Below are positions 1 through 13,433 of a DNA stretch of 64,000 bases, piece by piece. The DNA comes from Ceratothoa steindachneri (taxonomy: Eukaryota > Arthropoda > Malacostraca > Isopoda > Cymothoidae). The position numbers and the translations under genes were made by a program. How positions within the stretch are numbered: position 1 is the first letter of the stretch; each line of letters begins with the position of its first letter. The stretch is taken from positions 67,779,035-67,843,034 of the forward strand of contig OZ018321.1 of the NCBI GenBank assembly GCA_963969495.1, written 5' to 3'. The notes under the pieces are model-generated. The model saw only the letters and a list, made by a program, of their open reading frames with translations, was not told the origin of the DNA and made no database searches.

Positions 1-1724
1 TGGCTAACTTTGCAGACAAAAGTAAGCAAAGACCTTCTTCGTGCCACACTGCTCCATATGTTTATGCTGCGGGCTGTTCTTTCAGTAATAGGTTCCTAAG
101 GACCAGCGTTAAATTCTTGAATCAATTTTTGTCTTAAACCGAAACATTTTTATACATAAGCTGCGAAACACTCCTGCAAACCTGTCCGTTAGTATCGTCT
201 TTCAGCTAAATTTCAGGCGGTAATTTCCTTTGTAACGTCATTTTCGCCATCAGGTAAACCCTTATTAATCTGTGGGTAGATACACCTTAAAATTTCGTTA
301 CACCCATCGCAGGCTGACCTTTGGCGAGACAAAGTTCAATCGCTCCTTTATGCCACTCAGTAAATCTGCTTGGCGATCCTTTTATTACGAATGCCATGAC
401 ACACTTCCCAGGTGGGAACTTCCCGATTCTCTTCGTTCAATGCTTACTACAATCATTTGTACTATATATTATTTAAACAGGCCACTTGACTAATATATTA
501 TCCCGTGAGTTTATTTATCATGCCAAAATAGTGTTAACAGAGGCTGCATGTCTTATTCTTTTCTTCTGGCATTCGGACAAAGGCGGTGAACTTTCCTGGC
601 ATTTTTTTTGTAATGGACCCAATGTGCGTAGATATTACGTTACTATAAAAAGAAATATTTTCTCTTGTGAAGTAAACCTAGCTGCAATGTCTTCCATTGT
701 CATTTGTGAGATAATGAAATATCCTTCTCATGGAACAATAAATAATCGTTCTTTATATAAACAATGAAATTCCATTGATATTTTTCTTCCTTAACTAAGA
801 TAAAGATAATCTTGTGAAAATAAACACTATTCTCATTGCTAACAGTCATTTGGTTAACAGAGAAGAAATAAAGTTGAGAATGTTGAAAGTGCATTTCAAA
901 ATATGATATATCTCATTCTTTCATAAGATTTCAGTATATTTATCTACCAATTTGCAATATTTTCCAGCTTTGTTGTTCCCCCTCTCAAATTTTCAACAAT
1001 TTTAACAAAAGTTTAACTTTATTTAGTTTCATTTAGCTTCAGAGGGAAACGATTTGACGCACGTTACATTAGAGGACTATTGTCCAGTAAACCTTTAGCC
1101 TATTTAGAGCTGCATCTAAAATTATCGTTTCGCTATCCTCTTTAACACGGAGTGCGATGTGAAATTAACTGTAATTCCAAACCTGAAATCCAAGCCGCAC
1201 TCAACCCCACAAAGCTTAGTGAGATTGTAATTGGGGAATCTCTTCAATTTTTATATAACTGTTTTTAATTCCTTTGAATCGTTTTGTATAAAAGTTTTAC
1301 TCTGCTTTAATACGGGCAAAGTTTCTTCATTTACTTTATAGCAAATAAAGAATTGAAACCGTCTCATCTCCGAAATATTATCCTGTTAAAGAAAGTATTG
1401 ATAAATTTCGTTCACTTCTAGCATTCTCGCAATCATTAATTACCAGGTTTGCAGAAGTTCTGTTACACTGGATTTTTTTATATATTTCGAGAGGTTTACT
1501 TGTGAAATAAAAAAGTTCCGTCAAACAAGAAATACATAAGTATCATTAAGCTCAGTAAGATGTGTTCCAGTTGTTGAAGGTTACTCATTGCCGGCAACGA
1601 TTAGTCCGACATAGTCAGGTGGATTAACGTCAGCTGTTTGACCGAACACAGAGTCGCTAAGAGGCTCAAGTAATAGTAAGACCTAAAAATTCGAGCTAGA
1701 TTAGGTAGACCTTAAATTGCCGAC
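1..1724. other. AT-rich DNA, no gene recognised
   Basis: Two short plus-strand open frames (272-493 and 486-767) and one minus-strand frame lie here. None shows a recognisable domain, splice context or codon pattern, and I treat them as chance frames. No repeat or transposon end was recognised. Confidence 0.4.
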
Positions 1725-2665
1725 CGTTTGCCTGTGATACAAGCTTTCGAAAGTGGTCCGAAACTCAAAATGACCCCGTTCACGAAGAAGAAGTATATCA
1801 CCGTGGCAATAATACCATGGGCAATCAAGGAAAAGAACAATAAAAGCCTGAGATAAGTGGAAAGATCACTGCTCACGAAACCTATGCGAGAACAACATCC
1901 GAACTTCTGTCCTCGCCTTCTTAACGACTTGAAAAGTCTTAGCACAAGAATCCTTTTTTTTCTGATAAAAAAAGCCGGTCTTGGCCAATTCGGTTATCAA
2001 CAGGCATAACGACCGCATGGTGAACTTCGGTCAGGTCGTCTTCGAACTTCGCTACGTATCCACGACAAAGCAGCCCGGCTCAGTGATGATGCTCAGCTTT
2101 GTTGCTTAGAATGGTGAAATAATGCCACAGGTGTGGTTCGTAGCCAGTTACTGGCTCACCGCAGCCGATTACAGGGACATCCTACCGACGAAAATCATGG
2201 TTTTTGTGAGGAAATCACAATGAAAGCTGAGTCTTTCAACATGACGGTGCCCCGTTCTACAAGGAAAAAACTGTGCATGAGAGGTTGGTATCAAACTTGA
2301 ATTTTGGGCGCCACAGTCGCTCGACCCCAATCCCATGGACTACAACGTGTAAGCATATATCGAAGGCAAAGCCTGTAAGGTTTGCCACAGCAACGTCGAG
2401 AAGCTGAATTCCATCACCAACGGTGCGTGTATCAGCATGAGGAAGGACTTCGTCTACAACGTGTGTGCGGCCTTCATGTCTCTCCTGGAGCACATACTCG
2501 CTACCAAAGTCGGCCACTTTGATTACTAGTATAATTTAAACAGACATTTATATTTCATGACAATAATAACATGTTCACCTGCATTAAAACTATTAATGTG
2601 TCCTTTGTGAGAGCGTCGTAACGCGTGTAACAGGTCTTTTCCAATACCCGGTAGGTGTTCCGACT
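1725..2665 (+). pseudogene. Tc1/mariner-superfamily transposase relic (family M1)
   Basis: Read on the plus strand in shifting frames, this segment resembles a Tc1/mariner DDE transposase. A degraded FSDKK motif near 1955 corresponds to the FSDEK region around the first catalytic Asp. PQSLDPNPMDYNV near 2320-2355 corresponds to the PPxSPDxNPLDY region with the third acidic residue, and it is followed by AYIEGKACKVCHSNVEKL. Stops and frameshifts are frequent, so it cannot make enzyme. A second copy at 39,160-40,115 shares both the C-terminal coding part and a 3' untranslated stretch (gagagcgtcgtaac at about 2609, matching gagagcatcgtaac at 40,022). The C-terminus is most like maT-type (DD37D-like) elements, but the exact clade is inferred. 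Open minus-strand frames over it are shadows. Confidence 0.75.
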
Positions 2666-3271
2666 ACACTCGTCAGCCCAATGAAGCACAGATTTTCTCA
2701 AATAGAGTCTTATCATATCTTCAAGTATACAAAGCAAAATTGTCGTCAAGTTTTAATCTAACGACATACATTTTCATGCAATTAAAATTACGGGTATGAA
2801 AGATGCTTTACTAGAATGCCAAATGTAGTCATTTTGAATCCTCGTGATTGTTCCCATATATACATGGTCTTTACTATGTCTCTTTGAAGGGGATACTTTC
2901 TTGACTTTTAATCAGTTTTAGTTTTTAACATTATTAAAATAGGCGTTTGACTCAAACAATTCTAACAAAATCCTTTTCATTTACGTTGGATGAGAAAGAC
3001 AGTCATTTTGACTCCATATATAGTAAAATGTAAAACGTGGCCTCTTATGGCCAAAACAATTTATTTTCAACATCACCCATCCACGTGCTTCCAACATTTC
3101 TTTAGAGCCAGTGAGTAAAATTTCTTCCCATCCCCCTCTACCTCACCCACTCACGTGACTCATTCCTTCCAACGCTCGCTGTCTGGTTGGTAGCATTTCG
3201 TAGTTCATTATCTCAACTGAATATGTCTGAATGTGTAACAGGTCTCTTCAATAAATGATCATTCAATACAA
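2666..3271. other. No gene recognised
   Basis: Intergenic sequence between the mariner relic and the piggyBac region. Around 3060-3190 it becomes locally richer in C, but I see no motif or open frame to report. Confidence 0.4.
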
Positions 3272-3450
3272 TTATGTATGCCACCCAGAAAAAGAGTTGA
3301 GCCACAGGAAATGCTTTCATTTATGAATGAACTCACAGAGGACGTATCTAAATACAGAGATAAAAGTGAACAAAATTGAAATTATTTTGTTCCTGCTGGA
3401 TTAGAATCAATTTTTTCTAAAATTGTAGATGAGCTAGAAGAAAACAGGTA
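3272..3450 (+). pseudogene. Exon-like fragment, possibly the piggyBac element N-terminus
   Basis: An ATG at about 3278 opens a frame beginning MPPRKRVEPQEMLSF and continuing through an acidic, lysine-rich stretch to DELEENR. One in-frame stop interrupts it, and it ends at AACAG followed by GTAAC, a weak splice-donor-like junction. The composition resembles the charged N-terminus of DDE transposases, and a piggyBac relic follows 500 bp downstream on the same strand. Belonging to that element is inference, because no conserved motif is present in this piece. Confidence 0.3.
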
Positions 3451-3593
3451 ACAATGAATGATTTTATTGCTCAATTGAAATGAAGAAGCATATGTATATA
3501 TTTTATAAAAAATATTGTAAAAAAATAATACCTGGAAATAAAATCAGCATTATTAAAAAGAAATAAAAATAATATTAAAATAAATTTACTGAG

Positions 3594-3599
<6 letters not shown>

Positions 3600-3645
<46 letters not shown>

Positions 3646-3646
3646 T
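3600..3646. repeat. (TA)n microsatellite with poly-T
   Basis: About 19 TA units followed by a run of ten T, lying between the exon-like fragment and the piggyBac relic. Confidence 0.95.
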
Positions 3647-3959
3647 ATTCACTTTGTACCAATCGAAGATAGGACGCATCACTTCAAAGGCGCCCTAAAA
3701 CAAGACGATAATAAGACGAAAGGCCGAATATTAACCTGCTTGTTGCTCCTGATAGAACAGAATAAGGTCAAATAATAACAAATATAGAATCATCAGGTAA
3801 ACCAGCAGAGCAAAATATTCTAAGGGAAGGCTCTATTCCTAAAGGGTATGCAAATAGAAGCGTAATTTGTTGGTACTTCCTTATGTGCATCGCGATTTTT
3901 TATTGACAAATTTATCGTGCAGCACATTAGTAAACGGACAATCACCAAAGCACTAAAGA

Positions 3960-4960
3960 GGAATGTAAATCAGAAATTAATTCTCTGTGGTGAGGAAATA
4001 GAAGCATTTTTCGCGGGTATGCACTTATGTGGGTAGCAGGAATATTAGACTTTTCACGCTCCTGGAGTGAAATTTAGGGGGATCATTATATAAACAGGCT
4101 ATGCCGAGGAATTGATTCTGCTAAATAATTCGATTCCTCCGATTTGATCATAAATCAACTCGATCCTTGTGGCTACACACTGAAAAATTTGCTCTTTTAT
4201 CAGTTGTTTGGAATAGGTTCGTAGATAGGTAAATATATTGTATCTTGCATACCTGAAGCTTTCATTGTTTTTGATGAACAACTTTATCCGAGTAAGTCTA
4301 GGTGTCCTTTCACTTATTTTTTGCCTTGAAACCTGCTGAGTTCGGCCAGAATTACTTACTGTTTGGCTATTCACAAGGAGAGCAAATATCTGGTGAATGG
4401 CCTTTCTAATTCGGTAAGGATGAATCGCGTTCCGCAGATGAACGAGTATCTGATCATGTCGTTTTGCCACTGATGGACAATTTTGTGAATGAAGAAAGAA
4501 ATTTAACAACAGATAACTATTTTACATCTCTGAAGTTCGTCAAGCAAGTTAAGAAGAAAGCAACAAACACATTCAGGTAGGGCAAAAAGATGTTCTTCTT
4601 AACACTCTCCACTCAAATGTTCTAATAGAGTATAATGAAAAGAAAACACCAGAAACAGTCAAATGTTATAATGAAATTAAGTATGGAGTCAAACGCAGTC
4701 AAGCAGGCATGATAAATCTGAAACACAGGTGAAAGATGTACTTAGACCATGACAGAGTAGCGCCCAAAAATTATTACCAGGTGAAGAAGACTCGTGTAGG
4801 AAAATCCGTACTGGGAGTACCTACCTGCATGCAGCATAAAAAGTCAATATGTAAAACTTGTACAGACACAATTCAGCGTGTTCGCAAAATTGTGCTGACG
4901 AATGGTAATTTTTGCTTGTTACCTGAATACAATTTCAAAAATGATATTAATTAGATAATC
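3960..4960 (+). pseudogene. piggyBac-like transposase relic
   Basis: Across at least two shifted frames the plus strand reads as a piggyBac (DDE_Tnp_1_7) transposase. In order it shows EIEAFF near 3998, then FDEQLYPSKSRCPF with the first catalytic Asp codon at 4273-4275. SKPAEFGQNY follows, matching the PSKPAKYGIK motif. Next come GKDESRSADERVSDHVVLPL and TTDNYFTSL, with the second catalytic Asp codon at 4512-4514, then EKKTPETVKCYNEIKYGV near 4640-4690. A Cys-containing tail (PTCMQHKKSICKTC, 4825-4870) may be the C-terminal cysteine-rich domain. The two Asp codons lie in different frames, so at least one frameshift separates them, and stops are also present. Minus-strand open frames here are shadows. 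The family call is firm; element ends were not found. Confidence 0.85.
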
Positions 4961-7900
4961 TTAGCAATAGTCATCAATAAATGTAATTTTTTCCATTTTT
5001 TTCACTCACTGAAGTGAATAAATCAAAAGCAAATAGATATATCTGACGTAGGGTGAATTGCTAAAGTAAATATGTAGATTCAAATGAAAAGACAAATTTA
5101 GCGAAAATATTTCATTAACTTTTATAAACTAAAAATGAGAGAGTTCAAATTACTCCCATCTGGCTTTTGAGGCAGATCGTTAAGCCCGGCATTCAATTGT
5201 TAAATAGCTTTAGAGAAAGTGCGAGACTTTAGTATTTGGCTGAAGAAGCTTTCATTCTTGAAACCTTAAATTACATAGGTAGTTCTTCCTTTTATCATAT
5301 TACTTCCAAATCAAGCAAAATGTTAGTTAACTATCTTCATTTGGAATTCATAAACAATCTTTCATGGTTTCTATTATTAATATCTAAGTCTTTAGACTAT
5401 TAATTTTTAGTGAACCAGCTGTGACTTTGTTTCCTCATGTGGTCCTGGTTTCAATGGTTGTGGCAGTTTGGATATTTAAAAACAGTTATCTTTTTAGTAC
5501 AAAAATATAAATAATTATAGTGCTTTATAGGCAAAGGCCAATGCAGTGAATGGCATATATTATTTTTACTACGCAGCCTAGTTGTTAATATAGCATGGCA
5601 CATTGTCAGCAAAGAGCCCAGTAAACACACTCGGTCGCCTACCTCACAACCAGAATATTACTAGCAGGCAAATTCGATCTTTGATGCTATCTCTTTGTCT
5701 CTTTTTTATTATATTGTGTATATTTTCCACCGTGATAGGAGAAGTTGTCTGGGAAAAAACACATGTACGTCTATTTGATGCAATTCCTCCTTCTGAAAGA
5801 TAAAAGTTCTAAAAGGTAAAATAAATAATTAAGTTATGTCCCGTGATATATGCTCCGATATGGCTACTCTGCTATTTAAAAAAACAAGCGCTAAGCATTG
5901 GTATTATTGATGTTCCACCTAATCTTTAAAATGACCCATTTCATTAAATAAGTAAACGTATTGCCCATTTTTTGGGAAATGGTATTTTTGCCATTATTTG
6001 CAATACGAATAAATCACAGCACGCTTTATTAAATATTGTTGGTTAATTCGAGAAAGACATGTAATTATATAATTATAAGCAGTATAATTGACATATAAGA
6101 CCTTCATAAATTAAGATAAAATAGAGGTCAATAAAAGATCAAAGAATACCTGAATGGATCGACAATTAAAGAAGTTGGAGACCGTCCTAAATCTTCCCCC
6201 TCCCAAATCCTAACAAGTTAAGGAAAACAATGAGGATTTTTGTTTAATTAATTGCACATAGCTCATTTATTCTTTCAGTGGCAGAGTTTGAATACCACAC
6301 CGTGGAATTGTTTGCATCATCGTAGATGTAACTGCATTAACGCGCAATTGACCAGAGATGCTGGAATTTGAACACAAATTTTATATAATATGTAAATCTA
6401 TGAAAGCGTCGTGTGATTTTCGTTTAAGTCAAGCAAACTCACCATGCCTTAATGTAGTCTTGATACCTAAGTTATCTAAGTTGGTGTTTAAAATTTTAAC
6501 CACCTGTCTTCATTTTGACATAAATAACCTTGGGTAGAAATCAAGTGAGAAGTTTTTTACTTCAACATTATTAGATGAAGGGATTTCGTTTAGAGATATA
6601 AAGATACTGGAACTAATCACACTGGACATAAACTTCATTTGGCGAAGCCTGAGAAGTGGGGTAAAATTGACTCTGGCTTTTACGGTCGGTGAGCAAATAA
6701 AAAAGGGGAAAGAGGTAAAAAGGAGGAACTCTCTAAAGAAAAATGGACGCGGTAGAGTAGGAAAATAACAATAGTCAACTCTCGATACAAAGGCTGATGG
6801 AGAGAAAGCATTCTAAATCATATTTACCAACGCTTCAGTGCAGCGAAGGGATATTTATTTAGGAGTAGACTTGAGGTAACAGTTGCTCACAGTGGAAAAT
6901 AAACACTTAAGGAAACAAATGGAAACACATAATCAACAAATGGAAACATAGTATTAAGGATGTCAAAACATACTATGGAATACGAATATTTATAGGCTGC
7001 GTATAAATCAAGAACAAAAATTCTCAAGTTTGGAGAGCTTGGTGTATGACATATTCACTGGCATTCTTCTCTTAAATAATAAAAATCCAAAACTACTATG
7101 TATAGTGAGGTTTCACACAGAATGTAGTAACATAAGAGAAGTGAAGGTGAGTAGAAGTTAACTATCCTAGGTTGTTAAAAGGGAAGACAATTTAAAGCGC
7201 TGAGACGAAGAATGGGTGCAACGAATCTTGGATCCTTCTCTGAAAAAATGAGAGTACAATTTAGTACCCTCCGAGGCCTCTGGCCCAGAATGGCTTTATA
7301 TATACTACAAATAGATAAATTTAAAGGTCATCTACTTTTAGTCGTTAAATGGACAATATACGAGAGAAGGAAACTCTACAGGTTGTCCAAAAACATGAGA
7401 TAAAAAGGAAAATTTAATAATTTGTAAATATTTAATTCAACTTAGAAATAAATTAATTCAAGAATGCCAAGCATACTTAATCTTTACTTGTAGAAAGTCC
7501 TGGTTCTCTTACTTTTTGATTTTAATGCGAATTTGAAAACAAATAAAAAACAAGGGCACACTACACATGGGAAGTAAAGAACAGATTTTAAAAGTTTAAA
7601 ATTCAGAACATATTTCGCGGAACATTTGTGGTAAGTACACTCATTTCATAATTTTAAAATTAGGATTATAATGGTCATTGCTTAAAAGCTATTGAACGAT
7701 ATTGAACTTATTTGGTGATAGTCTAAAATTTTCATCTTTATATTTGCTTTTCATCCACCATAGGTCTATATAGACGCAGTCAGTTTTTATTACAAATTAT
7801 ACAAAACATTTAATCGAACCAACCATGAAGAATCTTCATCTGTATAAATTTAAAAACGACTTCACTGCTAATTTTGCATTTGTCAAAGTGCTTAGTCAGA

Positions 7901-9428
7901 ATATGAAAATTATATTCACCTTCGGTTAGGGCACGTACTTTTTTGAAGCAAAGAAACTGATTTACTATATAATCGACATAAATAAAACGAGTTAATGCTA
8001 ATAGCTCTGTTGTAACATATGTTGATTCTTCAGCTTACAAAGCAAAGTTTCAATGTTGAGCCTTATTAAGCCCTATATTTTCAGAGATATCACCAGTAGT
8101 TTCTAAAACACGACTGCCAAGATTATCATCTGTGAGTGTGATTTATTTTATTTATCTCCCTTTTTTGACAATTTTCTTTTTAAACAGTTTTTGTCGGTTC
8201 CATATTCTATCATTTTATAAACAACTTTCATGACGTAGGCAAAATAAAGACTCAACTCAGCTAAAGTAAGTGACTTCGTTTTTAGTGTAATCATTTCCGA
8301 TAATAAATAAGAAGCATTTTGAGCCTTTTCAATAAATAATTTTACTTTTGAAAGTAGTAAAATGTTTTGTCTGTTCTTGTATATAATCTATCAATTAACA
8401 TACAGATCTTCCTTGAATATAGGTAAGTTAGTTTTTAAATATTTGCTTAACTTCCTGGGAAGCATTGATTCATTAAACATTATATATCAACATACCAAAC
8501 ATAGTGATAAAATCTAATCTTCTTATTGAGTTAAAATAAAAGCAAATCTTTAATAGGTAACTTTCATCCTACTTGCTTTTCCACCTATTTCTATTGAAAG
8601 GGAAACAATTTTCCACTTGAATTCGCTTTAACATCTGAATAACGTTCATCAGTGGTACGTTATTTATTTAAAAATTTATCCATTTTATTTAGGCTTATTT
8701 GTCTTAAATATAATAGAAATACAAATTGCTAAACAATATTATTTCCTGGACCAGTGGCCCTATTCTTTCTGCAAACGATCCTACAATTTGATAACACTGT
8801 ACACACAATGGTTAATCTTGTAATACAAAAATAAACCGCCATACCTATTAAATTTGTCTACATTTTCAAGTATGAATGTGTAATAGATAATTTTATTGGG
8901 AGAAATTAGAACTTTAACAGTGACACCATTTTATAGATGAATTTATTTGTTTACGTCCAGGAGCTTGGGAGCGCACATAGCTACCTACTTACTACTTGAG
9001 ACGTACCAGTGTCCCTGGGCCCACTGTTTGAGACCCATTGGCCCAGCATTTGCATAGCGTTATATGTATGTTATTTAAATCAACCGAATTTTCTTAGCAT
9101 AGAGACAAACTAGCCTACGTAAAAGTTACTTGCCAAATAAAACGAAACTAATTTCCGTACGTATCTACCTCATAATAAATAGACTACATTTATTAACCAA
9201 CAAAAATTTGTTTACAATCCTCTATTTAGGTTTAATGATTGCTTATTATTTACATATAATATATTTTGAATGGCTCCATTTAGGCACTTTTGTGTGATTC
9301 AACTAGCATCGTAAAAGGAGTCATATTTTGAATGGTGGTGTTAAGTGTTTGCATAGTCTGTGTTGAACGAGTAAACAACATAAATCAAAGATACATGAAT
9401 CGGGCAGGACGGAATATTACGAGTAGTT
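4961..9428. other. Long AT-rich stretch without recognised genes
   Basis: About 4.4 kb of AT-rich sequence. Short frames occur at 5603-5803 (ending in a hydrophobic stretch) and 7212-7403. Neither has a recognisable domain, splice pair or homologous copy elsewhere in the window. I see no TE protein motif on either strand. It may be an intron or old, decayed repeat. Confidence 0.4.
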
Positions 9429-9776
9429 ATGTTAAATGAAGTTTATGAATTTAAGTTTATTTTGTCACTGGCATTAATTCATGTGACTAAATTCTCACAA
9501 TCAATTATATCCACTATTGATTGTGAGCTTGGCTATCTTCCGACTGTAAATATTTCTACTGTCAATCACTATAAGACAACCACTAAGTGTTCCCGATTTC
9601 TGGTGTATGTAGAAAATGAACAAGATATTTCCTTTCGATATACCATCGTAAGTTTCCTTATGCACCCAAATCCCAAGGTCTATGGGTGTCTGTTTGAGAA
9701 GATGATGAATAATAAAAAGGAAAGATCTTTCGAGCTTTTCTCTCCTTTTGATGGCATTGTGAGTCAGGCGAAGTGA
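9429..9776 (+). CDS. Hypothetical 115-codon open frame
   Basis: This is one of the longer uninterrupted ATG-to-stop frames outside transposons. The N-terminus is mildly hydrophobic (FKFILSLALIHVTKF), and the rest is mixed and rich in Ser, Thr, Tyr and Asn with no motif I recognise. A GTGAGT donor-like sequence lies near its end, at about 9750. In DNA this AT-rich a frame of this length can occur by chance, and no promoter or neighbouring exon supports it. I do not assign a function. Confidence 0.15.
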   Translation: MLNEVYEFKFILSLALIHVTKFSQSIISTIDCELGYLPTVNISTVNHYKTTTKCSRFLVYVENEQDISFRYTIVSFLMHPNPKVYGCLFEKMMNNKKERSFELFSPFDGIVSQAK

Positions 9777-10989
9777 AAAGATTTAGAAAAAATTTGAAAA
9801 ATTGGCGGCAACCTGCGCGGTTGGGGAGGTCGAAATTGGGACAGGAATCTGGTCTGACAACTAGTTTTTATAAAAGACAGGAAAAGTGATATTAGCCTTT
9901 GTCATTGCAGTACCTTAGATAAATTTTTAATTTTCCTAAGCAATCACCAAGAAGAGTGAGGCGAAAATGATTTGAGAAGGAGAGAGAGAGAGAGTTGGTT
10001 TCGCTTTTTCAACAAAGAAAAAAATATCTATTTTTTAGAAAATCTTTTAATTGAATATTTGCTGAGAGCCTAATTATTAGTTCTCATTTTGGTTCTTATC
10101 TAAACTGACTTTTTAAATTATCAGACATAGGATTAAAAACAACATCAATACAGAGAGAATAAAACTATTCCATTAATAAACAGCTCACTAAGACCAAAAG
10201 AAATCCTCGCTCCAGAATTTCACTGCCATTATCATAGAGCACACTATGAAAATCTCCTTAACCCCAGCGATATGAACGATACCAGCAATATACAGGCCTT
10301 GAACACTATGTTGATTAAACTTAAAATACTGTAGAAAATACGAAGAAAGAAAAATTAAGGACAAGAAGAAACTCACAGAAGAAACTAAACCTATAGCAGG
10401 CATGCAAATGCCTTAAAACAGCAAAATCTCACCAAGAAATTTAAATATAAGAAATAATTAATGTTCATTATAAAGAAACAGAGTGTTTATATTAAAAATA
10501 TAATACAACTATTGCTTAAGACACCATCAACCGAGAGAGCAAGCTGGCCATTCATTTGTAGACACCCACAAAGCATTCATCTCAGAATTGAAGAATCAGT
10601 ATAGATCAGCTATCCATAGATATCATAAACAGACATACTAAAATTGCAAATCATAGCAAAGAATGCATAGAGATTCATATATAATTTAATTAGACAATTG
10701 TGCTAAATAATATGGGTATATATGTATAATAAAGTGCATTCATGTAAATCGATACAAAGTTGAAAGTGGTCCTAAGGGCTAATGATCCTCCCAATATAGG
10801 AAACTTGAACTTCGCTAAGTTCAGTATGAATTTAGCTTTCATCAGGGTAATAGTGTTTGTGGATTTCTCTGATAATACTATTTGAACTCAGAAAACGGTA
10901 CTCCATAGTAGTGACCCTTCGCACCAAGAGAAGCGTGAATGAGAGTGTGATTTTTTTTAAATACCCATAAACCTCGTTTACAAAATTAA
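9777..10989. other. No gene recognised; short (GA)n tract
   Basis: AT-rich sequence with a short GA-repeat near 9979-9995. The minus-strand frame 10,188-10,403 is hydrophobic but has no recognisable family signature. Confidence 0.4.
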
Positions 10990-11520
10990 TCGTACGTATG
11001 ATGAGGCTATGAAATTATCGCCGAACGCCACTGATACAAGCGACGCTCGTATACTTTGAAGAGCGAGTAATTCAGTCCATGGGTAAACTTGCCAAGAAGA
11101 TAAGTGTGAGCAAGGCAACCATCTACAAAGCAGTGCACCTTATCATGGGCTCCTACTTGTACTGCGGAAACGGCGCTAGCTTCCTCACGCAGGCTACCAA
11201 GGAAAGCTGTAAAGTGAAGACGCAACCATTCATCATCGAAGTCAATCACGATGGCACCAGCCTTGTTTTTTCTTCCCTGACTAGGAAACTTTTATGTACG
11301 ACAGGATGGTAAACAAGCACATTGGTTTCTAGCTGCGTGAAGACACGTTGAAAGTACATACGATCATGCAAACAAATTTGCCGCTTCTTTGATGGTTCTG
11401 TACGTAGTCATCAGCAAGGGCCACGTCATGCCTTCTCCCGTCTTCCCTTAGCACCCCAAAGTTAATGCGGAGGTTTAAATTGAAGTACTAGCGACTGTAG
11501 TCGAGCTTTGACTGTTCGAA
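10990..11520 (+). pseudogene. maT/mariner-like transposase fragment
   Basis: The plus strand encodes a helix-turn-helix-like start, KLAKKISVSKATIYKAVHLI (from about 11,085), then FLTQATKES. A decayed segment then corresponds to the FFSDEK region near 11,262-11,280. Next, in another frame, VNKQAHWFLAA-like sequence and VISKGHVMPSPVFP (about 11,407-11,450) precede VNAEV. The same order is typical of maT-like Tc1/mariner transposases. The C-terminal half, including the later catalytic residues, is missing, and there are several frameshifts. The open plus-strand frame 11,079-11,312 is a surviving piece of this transposase. The antisense frame at 11,007-11,249 is a shadow. Confidence 0.7.
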
Positions 11521-11929
11521 ATTCTTAACAGAAGTACCTAGGAAAACTCATCTCGCTACCTGGAAAAGGAGGGAACGGTTAAGGGATCTTTTGCCAAACG
11601 CCTCTGAAAATCTAGATTCTAATTTTAGAACGAGATCTTAAGAAAGAGAATACAATACTGGTATCGTACTCATCGTCATCACCTTTCACTAACCATCTTC
11701 TTTCCTTTTTACACTGGCTCCACTTAGGCAGATGAATGCTTAAGTCCCTGGCCCACCCCTCTACATAAACTGCTGTCAGATATGAGAGGGGATTGCCATT
11801 CATGTTTCGTCCCAACTATGCCTGGTAATTTCATGGCCATAATTTGGGGCATTGGAGGAAGCTAGTTTGAGGTGTAGCCCATGGCCGATGACAATGTCAG
11901 AATTTTTTCCGGACAAGGGGCCGACTGCT

Positions 11930-13083
11930 ATCCCTAGAGTAATCGATACCCCAGGCGGCTATGTCGCAATCTGCGAGAAAGAGGCAGACATAAAAATACT
12001 CACAAAATAGATCGGAGAACGTGTGCTAAAAGAAATAAACCTCCAACCGAGCACTCCCCCACATATCCAGTCACTTTGGAGCGTGATATTCAGGCAGCTC
12101 GACTCCTGGATCGGGCAACATACTAAAGAACAAATTCTAGAAAGATAGGCAGAAACCAGTCGTGGACCAAAGTCGTTCAGGTGGTACAGTTCTGGAACAA
12201 ACGGGACCACACAGAGTACCAACACGCGCCAAAGTAATCTTCAGCGAGACACAAATGGCCCAAAATGCCAAAGAAAGAGGACTGCTACAATTTAGTGCAA
12301 AGATCAGCGGCGAGAACACTGAGAGGGAAGAGTTCATCTCCATCCAAGTATACTTGCGCTGTTTTAAGATGGAACATTACTTCATAAAAGAGTGCAAAAA
12401 AAAAGTTGTAACATGTTATAGATGCAGTGGGAAAGGCCACGCGTGGCAAGATTGCTCGTCACAGACAGAAAGGTTCCAAAACTCGTATGGCCATGTCCTT
12501 TTCTTCCCAAAAAAGATTATCAAAAGGAAAAACAACGAAAAGAAAGCTGACGAAACGAGGAAAGATAATACCTCCTCCTTCTCAAGCGAAGAAAGCAACC
12601 CTGCCAGAACTTTCTAGCAACATCAAAAAAAACATATCTAAAGCTGGAGAACGAGAATTCCACAAAGATTCTTACGTGTATCCTATTTTCACACGTCAAC
12701 AATCTCATGCTGAAAATAAATGATATGTCGGAGATGTGGTTCCCGGAAGATCCACCATCGGGAGACGTCCTGCAGATGCAATTCCTGCCAAAAGATGCGC
12801 AAGAGACACCGGCGACACCATTTCCACCGAGGAAAAATCCCCAAGCCCTGAGAAAATAGCGGAGGCTACAGCTGGAAACAATAGGCCCACCTGGAAAGAC
12901 CAAAGATTGAAGGCACAATGGCGACGAGAGAAGAAAGAGAAGAAAGAGAAGAAAGCAGTAAGAAGGATTAAGCAGGCAGAGGGCAGTATTACGATCTCAT
13001 CGTCCTCAGAATCTGATGCAGAGGAGGACGGAAACAAGGTTACAAAAAGCTTTGTAAGCTCAAGGAATACGTCCAAGTCCTAG
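11930..13083 (+). pseudogene. LINE ORF1 (gag-like RNA-binding protein), broken
   Basis: The first readable part is IDTPGGYVAICEKEADIKIL near 11,942, then, after stops, KVIFSETQMAQNAKERGLLQ at about 12,230, a segment seen just before the zinc knuckles in Jockey-type gag. A clean CCHC knuckle (CYRCSGKGHAWQDC, spacing C-x2-C-x4-H-x4-C) spans 12,414-12,455. The preceding partner knuckle (RCFKMEHYFIKEC) has lost one Cys. Downstream, MWFPEDPPSGD near 12,735 and a Lys/Glu/Ser-rich tail to 13,083 complete the usual layout. Several overlapping frames in this interval are shadows or frameshifted pieces of this one protein. Confidence 0.8.
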
Positions 13084-13433
13084 AGGTATACTTACAACTA
13101 CAATGGATAGGAGATCGGCCTCAATATAATTACCCCTGAGTAGATAGAGTCCATACCCCGAGAAACTCTTCCCTAAGGAGATATATCTGTTAATACGGGA
13201 TTTAAAGATATAAATGAACCTACTCAGCAACAGAAGGAGAATCAGATATTAAACAAGCTATCCACGAAAGAAAAGTGAAAATGGACAAAGACTCTTGCAT
13301 CCTTCTAGGTGATGCAGAAATCAAAACGATCCAGAACGGCAAAGTCGACAACAGTTAATAAGACTTACCAAAAGAACAAAGACACTCAAGAACAACAAAA
13401 TAATGAAAAACAATTAACAACACTTTAAAGATA

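Noticed and set aside
4099..4509. 136-codon minus-strand open frame, among the longest in the window
   Set aside because: It lies antisense to clear piggyBac motifs (FDEQL, TTDNYFTS) on the plus strand, so it is a shadow.
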